From contig LSRX01001124.1 in assembly GCA_001939145.1 (NCBI GenBank), forward strand, positions 1 through 64,000: a DNA stretch of 64,000 bases, read 5' to 3'. A model generated the notes under the pieces. The model ran no database searches and was not told the DNA's origin. It saw nothing but the letters and a program-made list of their open reading frames with translations. The position numbers and the translations under genes are program-made. The DNA comes from Symbiodinium microadriaticum. Lineage: Eukaryota > Sar > Dinophyceae > Suessiales > Symbiodiniaceae. Below are positions 36,836-46,634 of the stretch, one piece after another (within the stretch, counting starts at the first letter, position 1; every line of letters begins with the position of its first letter).

Positions 36836-38587
36836 ATGGCTGGTTCAACTTGCGGAGCTTATGGCTGGACAGTGTCGTGTACTGCCACTATCATGCTACT
36901 GATGGTTCTTCGGGACAACAACAGTGCTCTCCGTCTGAGTGCTGGATGGGGCGGGATACGTGCTGCAACAGTGCGTCGCTCTGATCGCTTTGCAAATGTC
37001 AGCGGCAGTGCGCGGCATTCCCCATCGCTGCCGCAGCGTGCTCCGGATGTGGCTTTTGCAAATGTCAGCGGCAGTGCGCGGCATTCCCCATCGCTGCCGC
37101 AGCGTCGTGCTCCGGATGTGGCTTTTACTGCAGAGGAAGATTTGCGGTACTTCGTTCACTTTCAGCGTGCCTTGAAGCGGTACAGTGCAGATTCACCTGG
37201 TGGGTTTTGGATCGAGCCTTCCTACTCCTGCCCGGTTGAAGACTTGGTGGGCAGCGGGGATATGTGGTTGTGCAATGCGCGCTTGCTAGATGCGAAGCGA
37301 GCTGGCCGAACTTGTGTGGTTTATTCCTCCGGCAGTCATGGATTCGACCAGTTTGAGCAAAATATGAGTGGACTTACGGATTGTGAGGTCCACACTTTTC
37401 ACCTTAGCTGGTTGAGCAGCAGTGGGAGCTTGAAGCACCCATATACCATTGGTCCGGTTGACAGCGGCCAAGCGGAGATCCACACAAATGCCTCAACTAG
37501 AATGAAGCGACTCAGCACCATCATGCGAGAGCTCGGGCACGATGTCGTAGACGTCATCAGGATTGATGCGCAAGGGCTAGAGTTCCAGATAATCCGTGAC
37601 ATGGCTCTGACCAACTCAATTCGAGCAGTTCATCAGATGCAGATTGAGGTGCACTAGGGAGGCAGACAAGATGAACAAGTTTGGGATATGATGGACATCC
37701 TTAACAGCCACGGGATGGTGGTGTTTAACAAGAAGAACATCGCTAAGAAGACCAAGGCGGTTGAATACGGTGTGATGCATCTGGCGCCACGTCCTGACTT
37801 GTTGCGTCCTCGGCAGGCTCTATCTTCCGACGCTGAAGCGGCTGACTTTTTCTCAGAGTATTCGCATCTGCACAAGACAGAGCGCGCGATATGCGGTCGA
37901 ATACTTGTGTTCGACTGCAACTTGGTTTCTGATTGTGGTGGTCTCGCTGATCGTATGGCAGGTACGATAACAGCCGCGATAGTGTCCATTCTCACGAATC
38001 GTTCCTTCGTCCTGCACCAGGACTATTTCAACGAGTCTTTCCAGCCAGCCAACCCAGATGTGGACTGGCGTTGGAGCAAGGAGCTGGAGAATTGTACGCG
38101 CAACGCAGGTCCAGTGCTTGAGTTTGTGAACAAAGACCATGCTTGGAATGACTTTCTCGAGCACTTCGGTGATCGCCCCATCGTCCGCGTGCGCTCCAAT
38201 AGGGGGTTTTTGCATGGACTGCTGGACCATCCTAGGTTCCGCATGCAACTTGCCAAATGGGGACTCACCAAGTGCAACATATTTGGACGAATTTTCGACG
38301 GCCTTTTCAAGCCCACCCAGGCTTTAACAAGTATGGTGCAGAAGTTCCTGCCTTGGCATGGAGATTTCGGTGAGAAGCCTACTTTGACCGTGGGAATGCA
38401 TTTCAGACTGGGCGACGCCTCCTTTGACCCTAGAGTGGCTGCTCTTGCAGTTGGTCGTGACGTGATGAACTTCTGGGACCTCACGTTCAAGTGCGCAAGG
38501 AGCGCTACCTCTGCAGCAGTCGCGTTGTGGGGGGCACCAGTGCAGGTGCAGCACAGCCCGTGTTACCCCGAACTGTTGCAGTTATAG
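36836..38587 (+). CDS. Methyltransferase plus fucosyltransferase-like protein with in-frame TAG
   Basis: ATG 36836 opens a hydrophobic anchor (ATIMLLMVL near residues 17-25), so a type II Golgi protein is likely. Residues about 100-273 fit the Methyltransf_22/METTL24 family: CVVYSSGSHGFDQFEQNMSG, CEVHTFHLSW, ELGHDVVDVIRIDAQGLEFQ and QMQIEVH. A TAG at 37655-37657 then interrupts the frame, which resumes in register with the family's expected end (MMDILNSHGMVVF, KAVEYGVMHL). A second domain follows (GGLADRMAGTITAA, ILTNRSFVL, VGMHFRLGDASF) that looks like a GT-B fucosyltransferase. Its C-terminus seems cut short at 38587. Either a pseudogene with one nonsense change, a readthrough stop, or a sequencing error. 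Confidence 0.6.
36989..37123 (+). repeat. 66-bp tandem duplication in the methyltransferase gene
   Basis: Two copies with period 66 encode FANVSGSARHSPSLPQR plus PDVA each. The second has one extra Arg codon. Located in the stem between anchor and catalytic domain, so probably neutral. Confidence 0.85.
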
Positions 38588-39417
38588 CATTAGCCAAGTC
38601 GAAAGCACAGGATTGTTCAGATGTTTTTCACATGGTTCCGCAATTACTCAGGTCAGATATTGCTGTAGTGACAGTGATACTGGCAGGCTACTGTAAGCGC
38701 TTAGAGAGATGTTAATTTGTTTAATTACCAGAGTCTGGGATGGGAACCATGCCATCAAATCGAAGGCTGTGCCGATTGTACTTCAGGTGGATGGGCAAGG
38801 ACCGTGCTAGGGGCCGCCAGTATGAAACTCAGAACCGCAGACGCTGCAGGCGCAGGCGCAGGCGCAGGAGCAGGCGGAGGCAGGCAGGCAGCCACGCAAG
38901 GATGCAAAAACTCACAAACACAAAGCCACAAACAGACACAGACGCAGGCCCTGACACAGACACAAACAGAAACAGAAGCGCCCACATACAAACAAACAAA
39001 CAAACAAACAAGCAAACAAACAAACAAACAAGCGCACACACACACGCACTCGTGCAATCCTCCCTCTGATTGATGTGTTTCTACAGGATTCTTAATAACA
39101 GAGGTGAAGATGATAAGTCATCAGGGCGTTTTGGGGTTCTTGGCTTAGCCCCTTGCCACACACTGAAAAGATTGCAGGTACGCTGGGATGATCAGTCCCA
39201 GTATCCTGAGGTCACCATAGAGAGCTTCGTTGGGCAAAGCTCTATGGGCCTTCTCTCCCCCTGCACTGTACAGAAATTGTAGATGCTATCTCTTGGTAAC
39301 AGAGTTCCCCACACACAAAAAGCCACATGGGCGAGAACACGGAGGTCACTTCTTTTGGTTGCGGCATTGAAGTGTGATGTCAGGCAGTGCGTATGCATGC
39401 TACCGGCAGAAGAGGAT
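38588..39417. other. Simple repeats and unassigned sequence
   Basis: Contains GCAGGC units (about 38846-38885) and an ACAAA array (about 38985-39035). Short frames such as 39070-39282 have no family resemblance. Confidence 0.5.
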
Positions 39418-39675
39418 TCAATGCAGAAATCTGATGGGTGAACGGGATATGCCTCTCATCTTGCTGCCGCTGAAGGATGAGATACGTGAGCACCATCCAC
39501 TGGTCTCCCAGAGTTTGTGCTGTAAAGCACGTTTAACCTGATCGATGCTGTCGAAGGACCGACAGTGGAGTGGAAAACTCGTCGATTGGCCCCATTGTTC
39601 TTGAGGTAACTGAACATCAACTCGAACAAGATGAGGTGCTTCTGGAAATCCAGCATCAGCGGCAGTCCGCTTCAT
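39418..39675 (-). CDS. Small hypothetical ORF
   Basis: ATG on the minus strand at 39675, 85 residues: MKRTAADAG, then a mixed segment with FDSIDQVKRALQHKLWE. Sequence after that looks equally good in another frame, so it may be a decayed exon. No function recognised. Confidence 0.25.
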   Translation of the reverse strand: MKRTAADAGFPEAPHLVRVDVQLPQEQWGQSTSFPLHCRSFDSIDQVKRALQHKLWETSGWCSRISSFSGSKMRGISRSPIRFLH

Positions 39676-39841
39676 GTTTGAAAAGCAAAGCAGGAAGGAC
39701 GTAAAGCTGCTGGCTGCGGACACATCAACCTGAAAAAAGGAGCATAGTTTGCAACATGAACAGGTTCAGAAACGCACACCTTGTCAGGCAAGATCGCAAT
39801 GATCTAGACAATGTAAAACTGTCATCTATATCTGTACACCT

Positions 39842-40342
39842 TCAGCCCAAAAGAAAGATAAATATGGAGCGGTGCTCGTATGATTCTTCTTTGAAGTCGA
39901 GATAAAAGCTGATAATTGAAACGAATAATTTCAATGTCTCTGCATTGCCTGTTCGTAGCAGGCGACTTATGCCACTCAAATGAAGTGTGCAGCATATTGC
40001 TGAGATGCGGAAACTCAGAAATGTTGAAAGAACTTGGGCTATTTGGTGCATGGGTTTGACCCATGCCCGGCTGACCGATGCAAGACGAAGAACGGCTGCT
40101 AGATCGAGCTGGTAAGTATACATCCAAACGTTCCATGTTGTAAGATTGTTTGGTGTGATCTGGACAGCGAATGGCACGCCATGATCAGCACCAAATTGCC
40201 GGAAAAAAAGTTTGTGATTGACGGATCTCAAAATCCCAGTTGGAGTTGGGTCGTCTATCCCAAATGGCGTCCTCGGCAGGGTGATTAGCACAAATATGAA
40301 GCTCAGTAGTCGCAATGAAGCTGGCCACCGCAGGAAGTGCAT
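39842..40342 (-). CDS. Decayed Penelope-associated small ORF (minus strand)
   Basis: Reads LFFRQFGADHGVPFAVQITP, then VLRLASVSRAWVKPMHQ. It shares blocks with the minus-strand ORF at 40614-40811 (VILRLASASRAWVKPMHQ) and with the plus-strand ORF at 51901-52151 (LLRRFGVDHGLPFHV). So a small protein family is present in both orientations here. Weak similarity to element B ORF3 suggests an origin from Penelope-like elements. Function unknown. Confidence 0.4.
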   Translation of the reverse strand: MHFLRWPASLRLLSFIFVLITLPRTPFGIDDPTPTGILRSVNHKLFFRQFGADHGVPFAVQITPNNLTTWNVWMYTYQLDLAAVLRLASVSRAWVKPMHQIAQVLSTFLSFRISAICCTLHLSGISRLLRTGNAETLKLFVSIISFYLDFKEESYEHRSIFIFLLG

Positions 40343-40613
40343 CCGGAGTCAAGGTTACAGACATGGGTCGCTAGGGGAAATTCCGATTCTACAGCCAAGT
40401 GATCGATCAAAATGGCTGCAACCACAGCAAGGAGATCTGAAAGATATACCGACTTGGCAAACAGAGACATTGATTTCTGTCAGAAAGAACTGAGCAAGTA
40501 TGCTGTGTGTGGGAAACCTGTACAAAACTCAAACGGTTAAAGGAGCTAGCACATTCTGTCTCCGAAGACGGACAAGGAGACGGTAATCGAATCGAATAAT
40601 TTCGATCGCTTTG

Positions 40614-40811
40614 TCAACCCAACTTGATCCACTCAAAGCCGGAGTTCAGCATGGTGCTGAACTGTGGAAGATCCGAAACATTGATGCAAGGGATTGCTTG
40701 GGAGACTTGGTGCATGGGTTTCACCCACGCACGAGACGCTGAAGCCAAGCGAAGAATGACTGCTAAGTCAAGATGCCAGCTTCTGCTCAACAGTTTGTAT
40801 TTTTTCGCCAT
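40614..40811 (-). pseudogene. Fragment of the same small ORF family
   Basis: 65 residues containing VILRLASASRAWVKPMHQ, matching the C-terminal half of the ORF at 39842-40342. The N-terminal FGxDHG block is absent. Confidence 0.4.
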
Positions 40812-41172
40812 GGCAAAACGTCATCACAAAAGACGGCGGAAACGCCAGTCCACTTCTTCTTCTTCTTCTTCAAATTCTTCTAGCAGCTCTGAGTCATCCA
40901 GTTCGTCTTCGGCTTCATCTAGTTCTTCATCTTCTTTGTCGGCTGCCGCTGCGCAACAAGTTTCTCCTGCAAGCCGTACAGATCCAGACAATCTTCATGT
41001 CGAAAAGGCTGTATACATCTTGAATAAACAAGGCTTGCTACGCAACCAAGTTTTGGTTCAGACTCCAGAAGTCGACCCTACAGACGGAATCATCGTTTAT
41101 GCTGCCACGAGCAAAGGTGTTCACGCACACTCGTGTGCAAAACATCAGCTTCTCAGCAAATTTCCAACGTGA
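40810..41172 (+). CDS. Basic and poly-Ser small protein
   Basis: ATG 40810 in a GCCATGG context. MAKRHHKRRRKRQ is a likely nuclear signal. About 35 serine-rich residues follow, then NLHVEKAVYILNKQGLLRNQ to the stop. No family recognised. Position and composition (basic start, Ser-rich) recall the Lys-rich ORF2 of element B, but no motif links them. Confidence 0.35.
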   Translation: MAKRHHKRRRKRQSTSSSSSSNSSSSSESSSSSSASSSSSSSLSAAAAQQVSPASRTDPDNLHVEKAVYILNKQGLLRNQVLVQTPEVDPTDGIIVYAATSKGVHAHSCAKHQLLSKFPT

Positions 41173-41420
41173 GGCATTACTGCTGCAACCAGCAGCATTG
41201 TTCACTGTGCTGGGAGGTTTGTCGCACAAGCAGAGCCAAGCTCACGCTTGATTTTGTCAAAACCATCCCCAAACCACAACGTGGTAACAGAGCTAAATGC
41301 AATCTCAATGTATGTTTACAGCTTGCCTTCTGTCATGTGTGTTATGTCAGCAAGCTTCTGGCTCCTTCCCATAACATGTTCGGATCTCCCCATGGAAGCA
41401 TCATGACTTTTCGGCTGCCT
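41133..41420 (+). pseudogene. 5' part of an ORF split by element C
   Basis: Frame open to the element C border (cysteine-rich CCNQQHCSLCWEVCRTS, ending IMTFRLP). With element C and one TGCCT copy removed, it continues in the same frame at 51906 (PDALATMASYFTIFELHI). It encodes a member of the small FGxDHG family. Confidence 0.45.
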
Positions 41421-41589
41421 TGTTAAACGTTACCGCTGTGTAGGAACACCGTACTTTGTGTGTATAGGAACGAGCCTTGACGCCTGCGACACGAAGGCTC
41501 AAGGAAACCAGACAACACCGAGCGGTGCAGCCAAAAGTGAGCCGCAGTTGTTTGAGGTAGGAACGTTTAGTGAACCCCGAATTTTAACA
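41421..41589 (+). repeat. Element C 5' LTR
   Basis: TG...CA ends. Differs from the 3' LTR only at AACGTT versus AACATT. Holds three AGGAAC hexamers. Confidence 0.93.
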
Positions 41590-44500
41590 TGGTAGCGGAG
41601 CTACCTGTCGACTCAGGAACCTTCATGGCAGCGATGATGCTACAAGTAGTAGTAGCAGGAAGCCTCCTTGTCGCAATGGGAACGTGCATCGTCTACGGCT
41701 TCTTCGAGATGAGACGCCGGGAACAGGAATACGAGTACACGATGGGACTCAACGACCTCCCCACGGTGACGATCGCCACGAAGACAGGAACGAAGTACCA
41801 CAGGAAGAACTGCTCGCACCTGCTCACGCATGTTGTGGCAGGAAACCCTGGAGTCAGGAACTACGAGCCGTGCCAGGATTGCTTCCCGGAGCGGTACACG
41901 TACCAGGAGAAGAAGGAACGGCAGAAGTGGTGCTATGGTGTTACAGCAGGATTCGTCCTGTTGACAGGATTCGTCCTGGGCAGCCTCGCAACAGTGTGCG
42001 GGATGATTGTCGGACCAGGAACATACACCTTCAGAGTGAAGGAACCGTGGCAGGCCCTTGGCTACAACGTGGACAGGAATATGGTCAAGGATGAACTTGC
42101 CCTTGGAGATGGTCAAACCTCCAAGGAAGTACGACGTGGGAGAAAAGAGAGCCAGAAGAGGCGTGCGAGAAAAGGAACGTACGAGACCGACGAGAGCGAG
42201 TTGATGACGACTTGGACGAGCTTTTCTGCAAGACCCAATACGCAATGGAACTTTGAAGCGCAAAGGAACTTCAACGTGGACACCGTGAACGTCAACGACA
42301 CCACCGCCTACACGATCAGGAACGAGAGTGACTACAAGAAGGAAGGAAGCGCGAACAGTGAGAACCAGGAGTGTGAGAGCCTTGAGTCCGGCTACGCCCC
42401 TAGATACCTAGTAAAAGAAGTAGAACAGGAACAGGCAGTACTGAGAGAGTTTTTCCGGAAAGTAGAGAGTTTGTTTCACGACGTCGTGCATGGACTAGGA
42501 CTGGAACTAGTCAAGCTGATAGTTTGTACAGGAACACCACTAGGATTGGTTACTTGGATCGTCCTATTACGTTTTTCGCATTTGTTCTTTGTGACAGTGC
42601 AGAAGAGAAGGAAACTGATCGGCATCAGCAAGGTCAGGAGCAAAAGACACCAAGCAGGAACAAGAAGGAGCTACAGAGCATTAGTGCTCATTGTGCTCAT
42701 CTACAGCAACTTACAAGCAGCACAAGGAATGGAGGAAGCACTGAAGCAGCTAGCAGAAGTTAGCCAGCAAACTCTGCAAGGCATACAGACACTAGCAGAA
42801 GAGATCAGGAACACTGCAGCATCAGGAAGCCAAAGAGAAGCAGGATTAGCACAATCTTTCCAGCAAACAGTAGCAACTGTACAGGAACAGAGTGCAGCAG
42901 CGCAACAGGCACTTGCAGCAGCCCAGCAGTCAGCAGTCACAACAATGGAGGAAATAGGAGCAAGCCTCGAAAAGGCTGTAAAGGAACGAAAGCCTGGTGA
43001 AGTGGAACTCCACAAGCTGATCAAAGCCCCTGAAGCTTTCAGTCCAGGAACCTGGCAAGAGGAGAAGAGCGGCTTCAACGAGTTCAAGCAGAGGTTGAGG
43101 ATTTGGCTAGGAGCTTTAGACGACCGTCTAGTCAAAGTGATGGACGCAGTAGAAAGGAACCTCAAAGATGACAAGGCAGTAGCCATGAGTGACCTCAGCC
43201 CTGATGGAAAGGAAGCAAGTAGGAAACTGTACAGCATTCTTTGTTCTTACACGAAAGGAAGACCCTATCGTGTTGTAAAGCACACTCAAGATGAGAACGG
43301 TATGGAAGCCTATCGTATGTTGATGAAGGAATACCAACCAGTGAATCGAGCAAGATCACTGGAACTGTTTAACAACATTTTGAACTATAGGTTTCATAAG
43401 GACAAAGGAATAGCTGAGAACATCCTCGAATATGAGGAACGCATTGAACAGTACGAGAAGTCTACTGGAGAAAAGGTGCAGGAAAACTTGAAAGTTTCTA
43501 CTCTGATTAAAGGTATGAAACCTGACGTGAAAAGGCACTTGCTGTTGAATCTGGATGAAAAGACTGAGTACATGGACCTTCGGCAGTACCTTGTGAACTA
43601 TGAGTCAACCGAGCGTTGGACCAATTCCTTAGCCCAGCAACAAGGAACCCCTTACAGGACAACCACTGATCTTATCGAGAAAGGAGATGATCATGGAGGT
43701 GTTGCAGCAATGGATATCAACCAAGCCTGGGGTAAAGGTAAGTGGTTCAAAGGTGGTTACAAAGGAAAAGGTTTCGGAAAAGGCAAAGGCAAAGGTAAAG
43801 GCAAAGGTAAGGACTTCGGAAAAGGATTCGGAGACAAAGGCAAAGGAAAAGGCAAAGGTCGAGGTGGCAACTGGAAAGGTCGAGGTAGAGGTTTCAGAGG
43901 CTACAAAGGCAGAGGTCCAGGATACAAAGGTAAAGGTCGAGGTTTTGGTAGCTTTGGTAACTACAAAGGCAAAGGTAAAGGAAAAGCACAAGCAGCAACA
44001 GGAGTTTGTCACTACTGTCACAAGTACGGACACTTCGAAGCGCAGTGTAGACAGAAGCAGCGTGACATGGGTTACCAAGCTAGGAACGTTGATCTTGAGA
44101 ACCCAAGCGAAAATGCCAGTAGTACTGGAACTTCTACTCAAGCCCCGACGTCAGTTTCAAGGAACCAACCTTCAAGCCAGTCAGGAACGCAGCCAACCAA
44201 CAAGCCAGTGATCAGGATGGTTTCCATGTACCGCATGGGAGACCAACCTACAAGCTTTCCCGAAGAGTTTGAGCTTAGTGAAGATTCAGAGGAGATTGAA
44301 ATGGAGTACTTCGGAAGAGTTCTGAGAGTTCAGGAAGAGAGAGCTGAAGAAGAAGAGAGAGTTCAGGAAGAGAGTGTTCAGGAATTTTGGATTGGAGATG
44401 AAAGTGATGAAGAACAAGAACCTGATCAGGATCATCTTTATCAATGGTACTCGCAGCATGAACAAGAGCAGTATGTTAGGATGGTCAGTGTAGAGAAGAC

Positions 44501-44630
44501 CAAGGAAATTGAAGTCGTACTTGATTCAGGAGCCGAGTTGTTCTCAGAGATGCTCAAGGAAGTAGAATCAAAGTTTCGGATCAAAGGATCATTCAGGTTG
44601 AGTTTGAAGATGTGTCAGGGAACAAGGTAA
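41589..44630 (+). CDS. Element C gag with membrane segments, zinc knuckle and protease start
   Basis: 1,013 codons. Unusual N-terminus: hydrophobic helix at residues 14-35 (MLQVVVAGSLLVAMGTCIVY), a Cys/His patch (YHRKNCSHL..PCQDCF), more hydrophobic helices near 120-140 and 310-335, then a 20-residue alanine/leucine helix near 370. The copia gag domain spans about 470-680. A KGKGKGKG tract and a CCHC knuckle (CHYCHKYGHFEAQC, near 805-818) follow, then an acidic linker and the protease motif VVLDSGAE near 978. The frame stops at 44628-44630; protease continues at 44591 in another frame. The ATG straddles LTR and primer site; the next Met (41625) is an alternative. Membrane-anchored gag would be odd for copia. 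Confidence 0.75.
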   Translation: MVAELPVDSGTFMAAMMLQVVVAGSLLVAMGTCIVYGFFEMRRREQEYEYTMGLNDLPTVTIATKTGTKYHRKNCSHLLTHVVAGNPGVRNYEPCQDCFPERYTYQEKKERQKWCYGVTAGFVLLTGFVLGSLATVCGMIVGPGTYTFRVKEPWQALGYNVDRNMVKDELALGDGQTSKEVRRGRKESQKRRARKGTYETDESELMTTWTSFSARPNTQWNFEAQRNFNVDTVNVNDTTAYTIRNESDYKKEGSANSENQECESLESGYAPRYLVKEVEQEQAVLREFFRKVESLFHDVVHGLGLELVKLIVCTGTPLGLVTWIVLLRFSHLFFVTVQKRRKLIGISKVRSKRHQAGTRRSYRALVLIVLIYSNLQAAQGMEEALKQLAEVSQQTLQGIQTLAEEIRNTAASGSQREAGLAQSFQQTVATVQEQSAAAQQALAAAQQSAVTTMEEIGASLEKAVKERKPGEVELHKLIKAPEAFSPGTWQEEKSGFNEFKQRLRIWLGALDDRLVKVMDAVERNLKDDKAVAMSDLSPDGKEASRKLYSILCSYTKGRPYRVVKHTQDENGMEAYRMLMKEYQPVNRARSLELFNNILNYRFHKDKGIAENILEYEERIEQYEKSTGEKVQENLKVSTLIKGMKPDVKRHLLLNLDEKTEYMDLRQYLVNYESTERWTNSLAQQQGTPYRTTTDLIEKGDDHGGVAAMDINQAWGKGKWFKGGYKGKGFGKGKGKGKGKGKDFGKGFGDKGKGKGKGRGGNWKGRGRGFRGYKGRGPGYKGKGRGFGSFGNYKGKGKGKAQAATGVCHYCHKYGHFEAQCRQKQRDMGYQARNVDLENPSENASSTGTSTQAPTSVSRNQPSSQSGTQPTNKPVIRMVSMYRMGDQPTSFPEEFELSEDSEEIEMEYFGRVLRVQEERAEEEERVQEESVQEFWIGDESDEEQEPDQDHLYQWYSQHEQEQYVRMVSVEKTKEIEVVLDSGAELFSEMLKEVESKFRIKGSFRLSLKMCQGTR
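41590..41601 (+). other. Element C primer-binding site
   Basis: TGGTAGCGGAGC immediately after the LTR, identical to the element A site and close to the initiator-tRNA-Met type. The gag ATG (41589) overlaps the LTR end and this site. Confidence 0.8.
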
Positions 44631-45622
44631 AGGTTGAAGAGATCTTCTTGATTTCATCGGTTGTTCACCCTTTGCTTGCGGTAGGTAAGTTGTTGAAGAA
44701 AGGCTGGGAATTCAGAAACGGCACAGCCACTGGAACATTCTTGTTTGAAGGAACAACGCACATTCCCGTGAGCTACAACAACAACTCCTGAACCGCTAAG
44801 GCATTTGTTCGGACAGTGAACAAGGACTCCGTGCAGAGACCAATACCCTTGTATCTTTGTAACAATCTCAAAGACATTGTTGCTGAAGGCCGTGTAGGAT
44901 GGACCTCATGGAGAGACCCCTTTCAGGTACACTACAGTCTAGGAACGTCTGAGCATGTGGATGTGAGCCTCATGTATCCTCCAGGAAAGTACATCTACCG
45001 AGCAGTCTTGTTCAAGGATCAACACGTTTGGTATTTGTTGCATCACAGTGTCATGTTTGAGGAACTCGAAGAACCTTTAGGACCTATCTTAGAAGGCAAT
45101 CGTGACTACCAGGTACTCACTCTTGTTTCAACCAAAGAGTTTCCCTTGAACCTGATGGGAACACCCAGAGAGCAACAGCACCGTTGTATGTTCGAAGAGT
45201 ACACTGAAGATGTGTGGTCTGTCAGCGATGATGGAACAGAAGTAATCAGGTACCATCACTCACCAAGGAAGGCATTGTTCAATCCTCTTGACACCAAGGA
45301 CATTCCTGTAGATCCTGCGAACCTCAAGCCGAGTAGGAAAACCTATAGTGAAGAACCCATCAACAGAGATTTCTTCGAGAATGACCAGCAGTGGATTGAT
45401 GATGAGAACGAGGAATTTGGTGAAGCTTTTGATGGTCTTGGTTGGACAGGACAGAGCAGATTCGAGTTGATTTACCCTGTAGAGGTCAAAGGCAAAAAGG
45501 CAGAAAAGGAACAACATCTTGACAGTATCCCTGAAGAAGAAGTAGAGCCCGGAGAACCTGAGGAACCTCAACCTCCAGAGCACAGGCACGAACTTGCAGG
45601 AGAACTGTCATTTTGTGCATAA
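44591..45622 (+). CDS. Element C protease end and linker frame
   Basis: Starts in the overlap with gag: VEFEDVSGNKVKVEEIFLIS, then HPLLAVGKLLKKGWEF, a copia protease C-terminus. A TGA at 44789-44791 breaks it; the frame then stays open to 45622 through a region of unknown function rich in aromatic and acidic residues (HSPRKALFNPLDTKDIPVDP). The end overlaps the integrase frame; HRHELAGEL probably should read on as QENCHFVH in that frame. So at least one indel at each end, or recoding. Confidence 0.6.
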
Positions 45623-46598
45623 TGGCCATGAGTACAGTCAGCAGAACACCTTGAAGAGTCTGAAGGCACTTTGCACAGAGTTTGGCATTTCTAGGTTTGG
45701 ATCTAAGCAAGAGATTCTTAGAAGGCTCCGTAGGACAGTCATTGAAGCTGAAAGGCACCATGAGCTCAGCACAGCTCAGAAGAAGTATCAGGAGTATGCT
45801 CTAGCTGAACCTTTGAAGGACCAAAAGAGGCCTAAACCTGAAGAAGTAGCCATGCACAATCTTACGCATCTGCTTTATGCATCTTGGTGTCCTGTGTGTG
45901 TAGCATGCAAAGGTAAAGAGTCTCCACATCCTCGCGAGAACCCTGATAAGGAAAGATCCTCGAGACCAACATTTTGCATGGACTTCTGTTTTACAGGAAC
46001 CAGTCATGATGAAGCACCTGCAGCAGTCAGTCTTGTTTGTATCGACTCTTGGAGTAGGAACTGTGTTTGCATCCCTACTGCTACGAAAGGAAAGGACCTG
46101 ATTGAGCATCTAGCTGAAGGAGTTACCTACATGTCTACGCAATTGCAGTATGGTTCTATCAACCTGAAAGCCGACAACGAAGGAACCATGACTAGACTTA
46201 AGAGTGTCATCCAGAAGCAACGAAGCTCATTAGGACTAGGAACAGTTCTTCAAGACGCAGTTTCAGGACAAAAGGAAACAAACGGGATGGCTGAAAGAGC
46301 TATTCAAACCATCAGGAGACAAGCCTTGACTTTACTCAAAGGAACAGAAGAGAACGCAGGTATCCTGATTGCACACACGCATCCGATCTTCAGTTGGGCA
46401 TTCAGACATGCTAGTTGGATTCTGAATCGGTACCACAGGCATTCAGGAACAGGCATGACTCCTTATGAGTGGATTTCAGGAAGACATTTTCAAGGACACT
46501 TGGCTGAATTCGGAGAGAGTTTGATGGTTTTAGTCAACAGAGCAGGAACCAAGGCAGGTAAGAAAGGTGATCCAATTTGGATGAGAGGAGTGTTCTGA
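45594..46598 (+). CDS. Element C SAP-like segment and integrase
   Basis: Begins with a SAP-like DNA-binding helix pair (LKSLKALCTEFGISRFGSKQ, EILRRL). After a zinc-binding-like HNLTH...CPVCVAC comes the integrase core: CMDFCFT (first Asp), KADNEGT (second Asp), NGMAERAI (Glu), followed by TPYEWISGR. It ends at TGA 46596-46598 in GVF-TGA-GKSDN, and the frame continues directly into the RT ORF; TGG to TGA is the simplest explanation. Confidence 0.8.
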   Translation: MQENCHFVHNGHEYSQQNTLKSLKALCTEFGISRFGSKQEILRRLRRTVIEAERHHELSTAQKKYQEYALAEPLKDQKRPKPEEVAMHNLTHLLYASWCPVCVACKGKESPHPRENPDKERSSRPTFCMDFCFTGTSHDEAPAAVSLVCIDSWSRNCVCIPTATKGKDLIEHLAEGVTYMSTQLQYGSINLKADNEGTMTRLKSVIQKQRSSLGLGTVLQDAVSGQKETNGMAERAIQTIRRQALTLLKGTEENAGILIAHTHPIFSWAFRHASWILNRYHRHSGTGMTPYEWISGRHFQGHLAEFGESLMVLVNRAGTKAGKKGDPIWMRGVF

Positions 46599-46634
46599 GG
46601 AAAGTCTGACAACGATCTTTACATTACTTGGCAC

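Noticed and set aside
41640..42263. Minus-strand ORF of 207 codons inside element C gag
   Set aside because: Lies opposite a gag frame with clear domain motifs; composition is a shadow of it.
44816..45622. Separate gene starting at GTG 44816
   Set aside because: It is in the same frame as the protease tail and only a TGA (44789-44791) separates them, so it is better read as part of the element C polyprotein.
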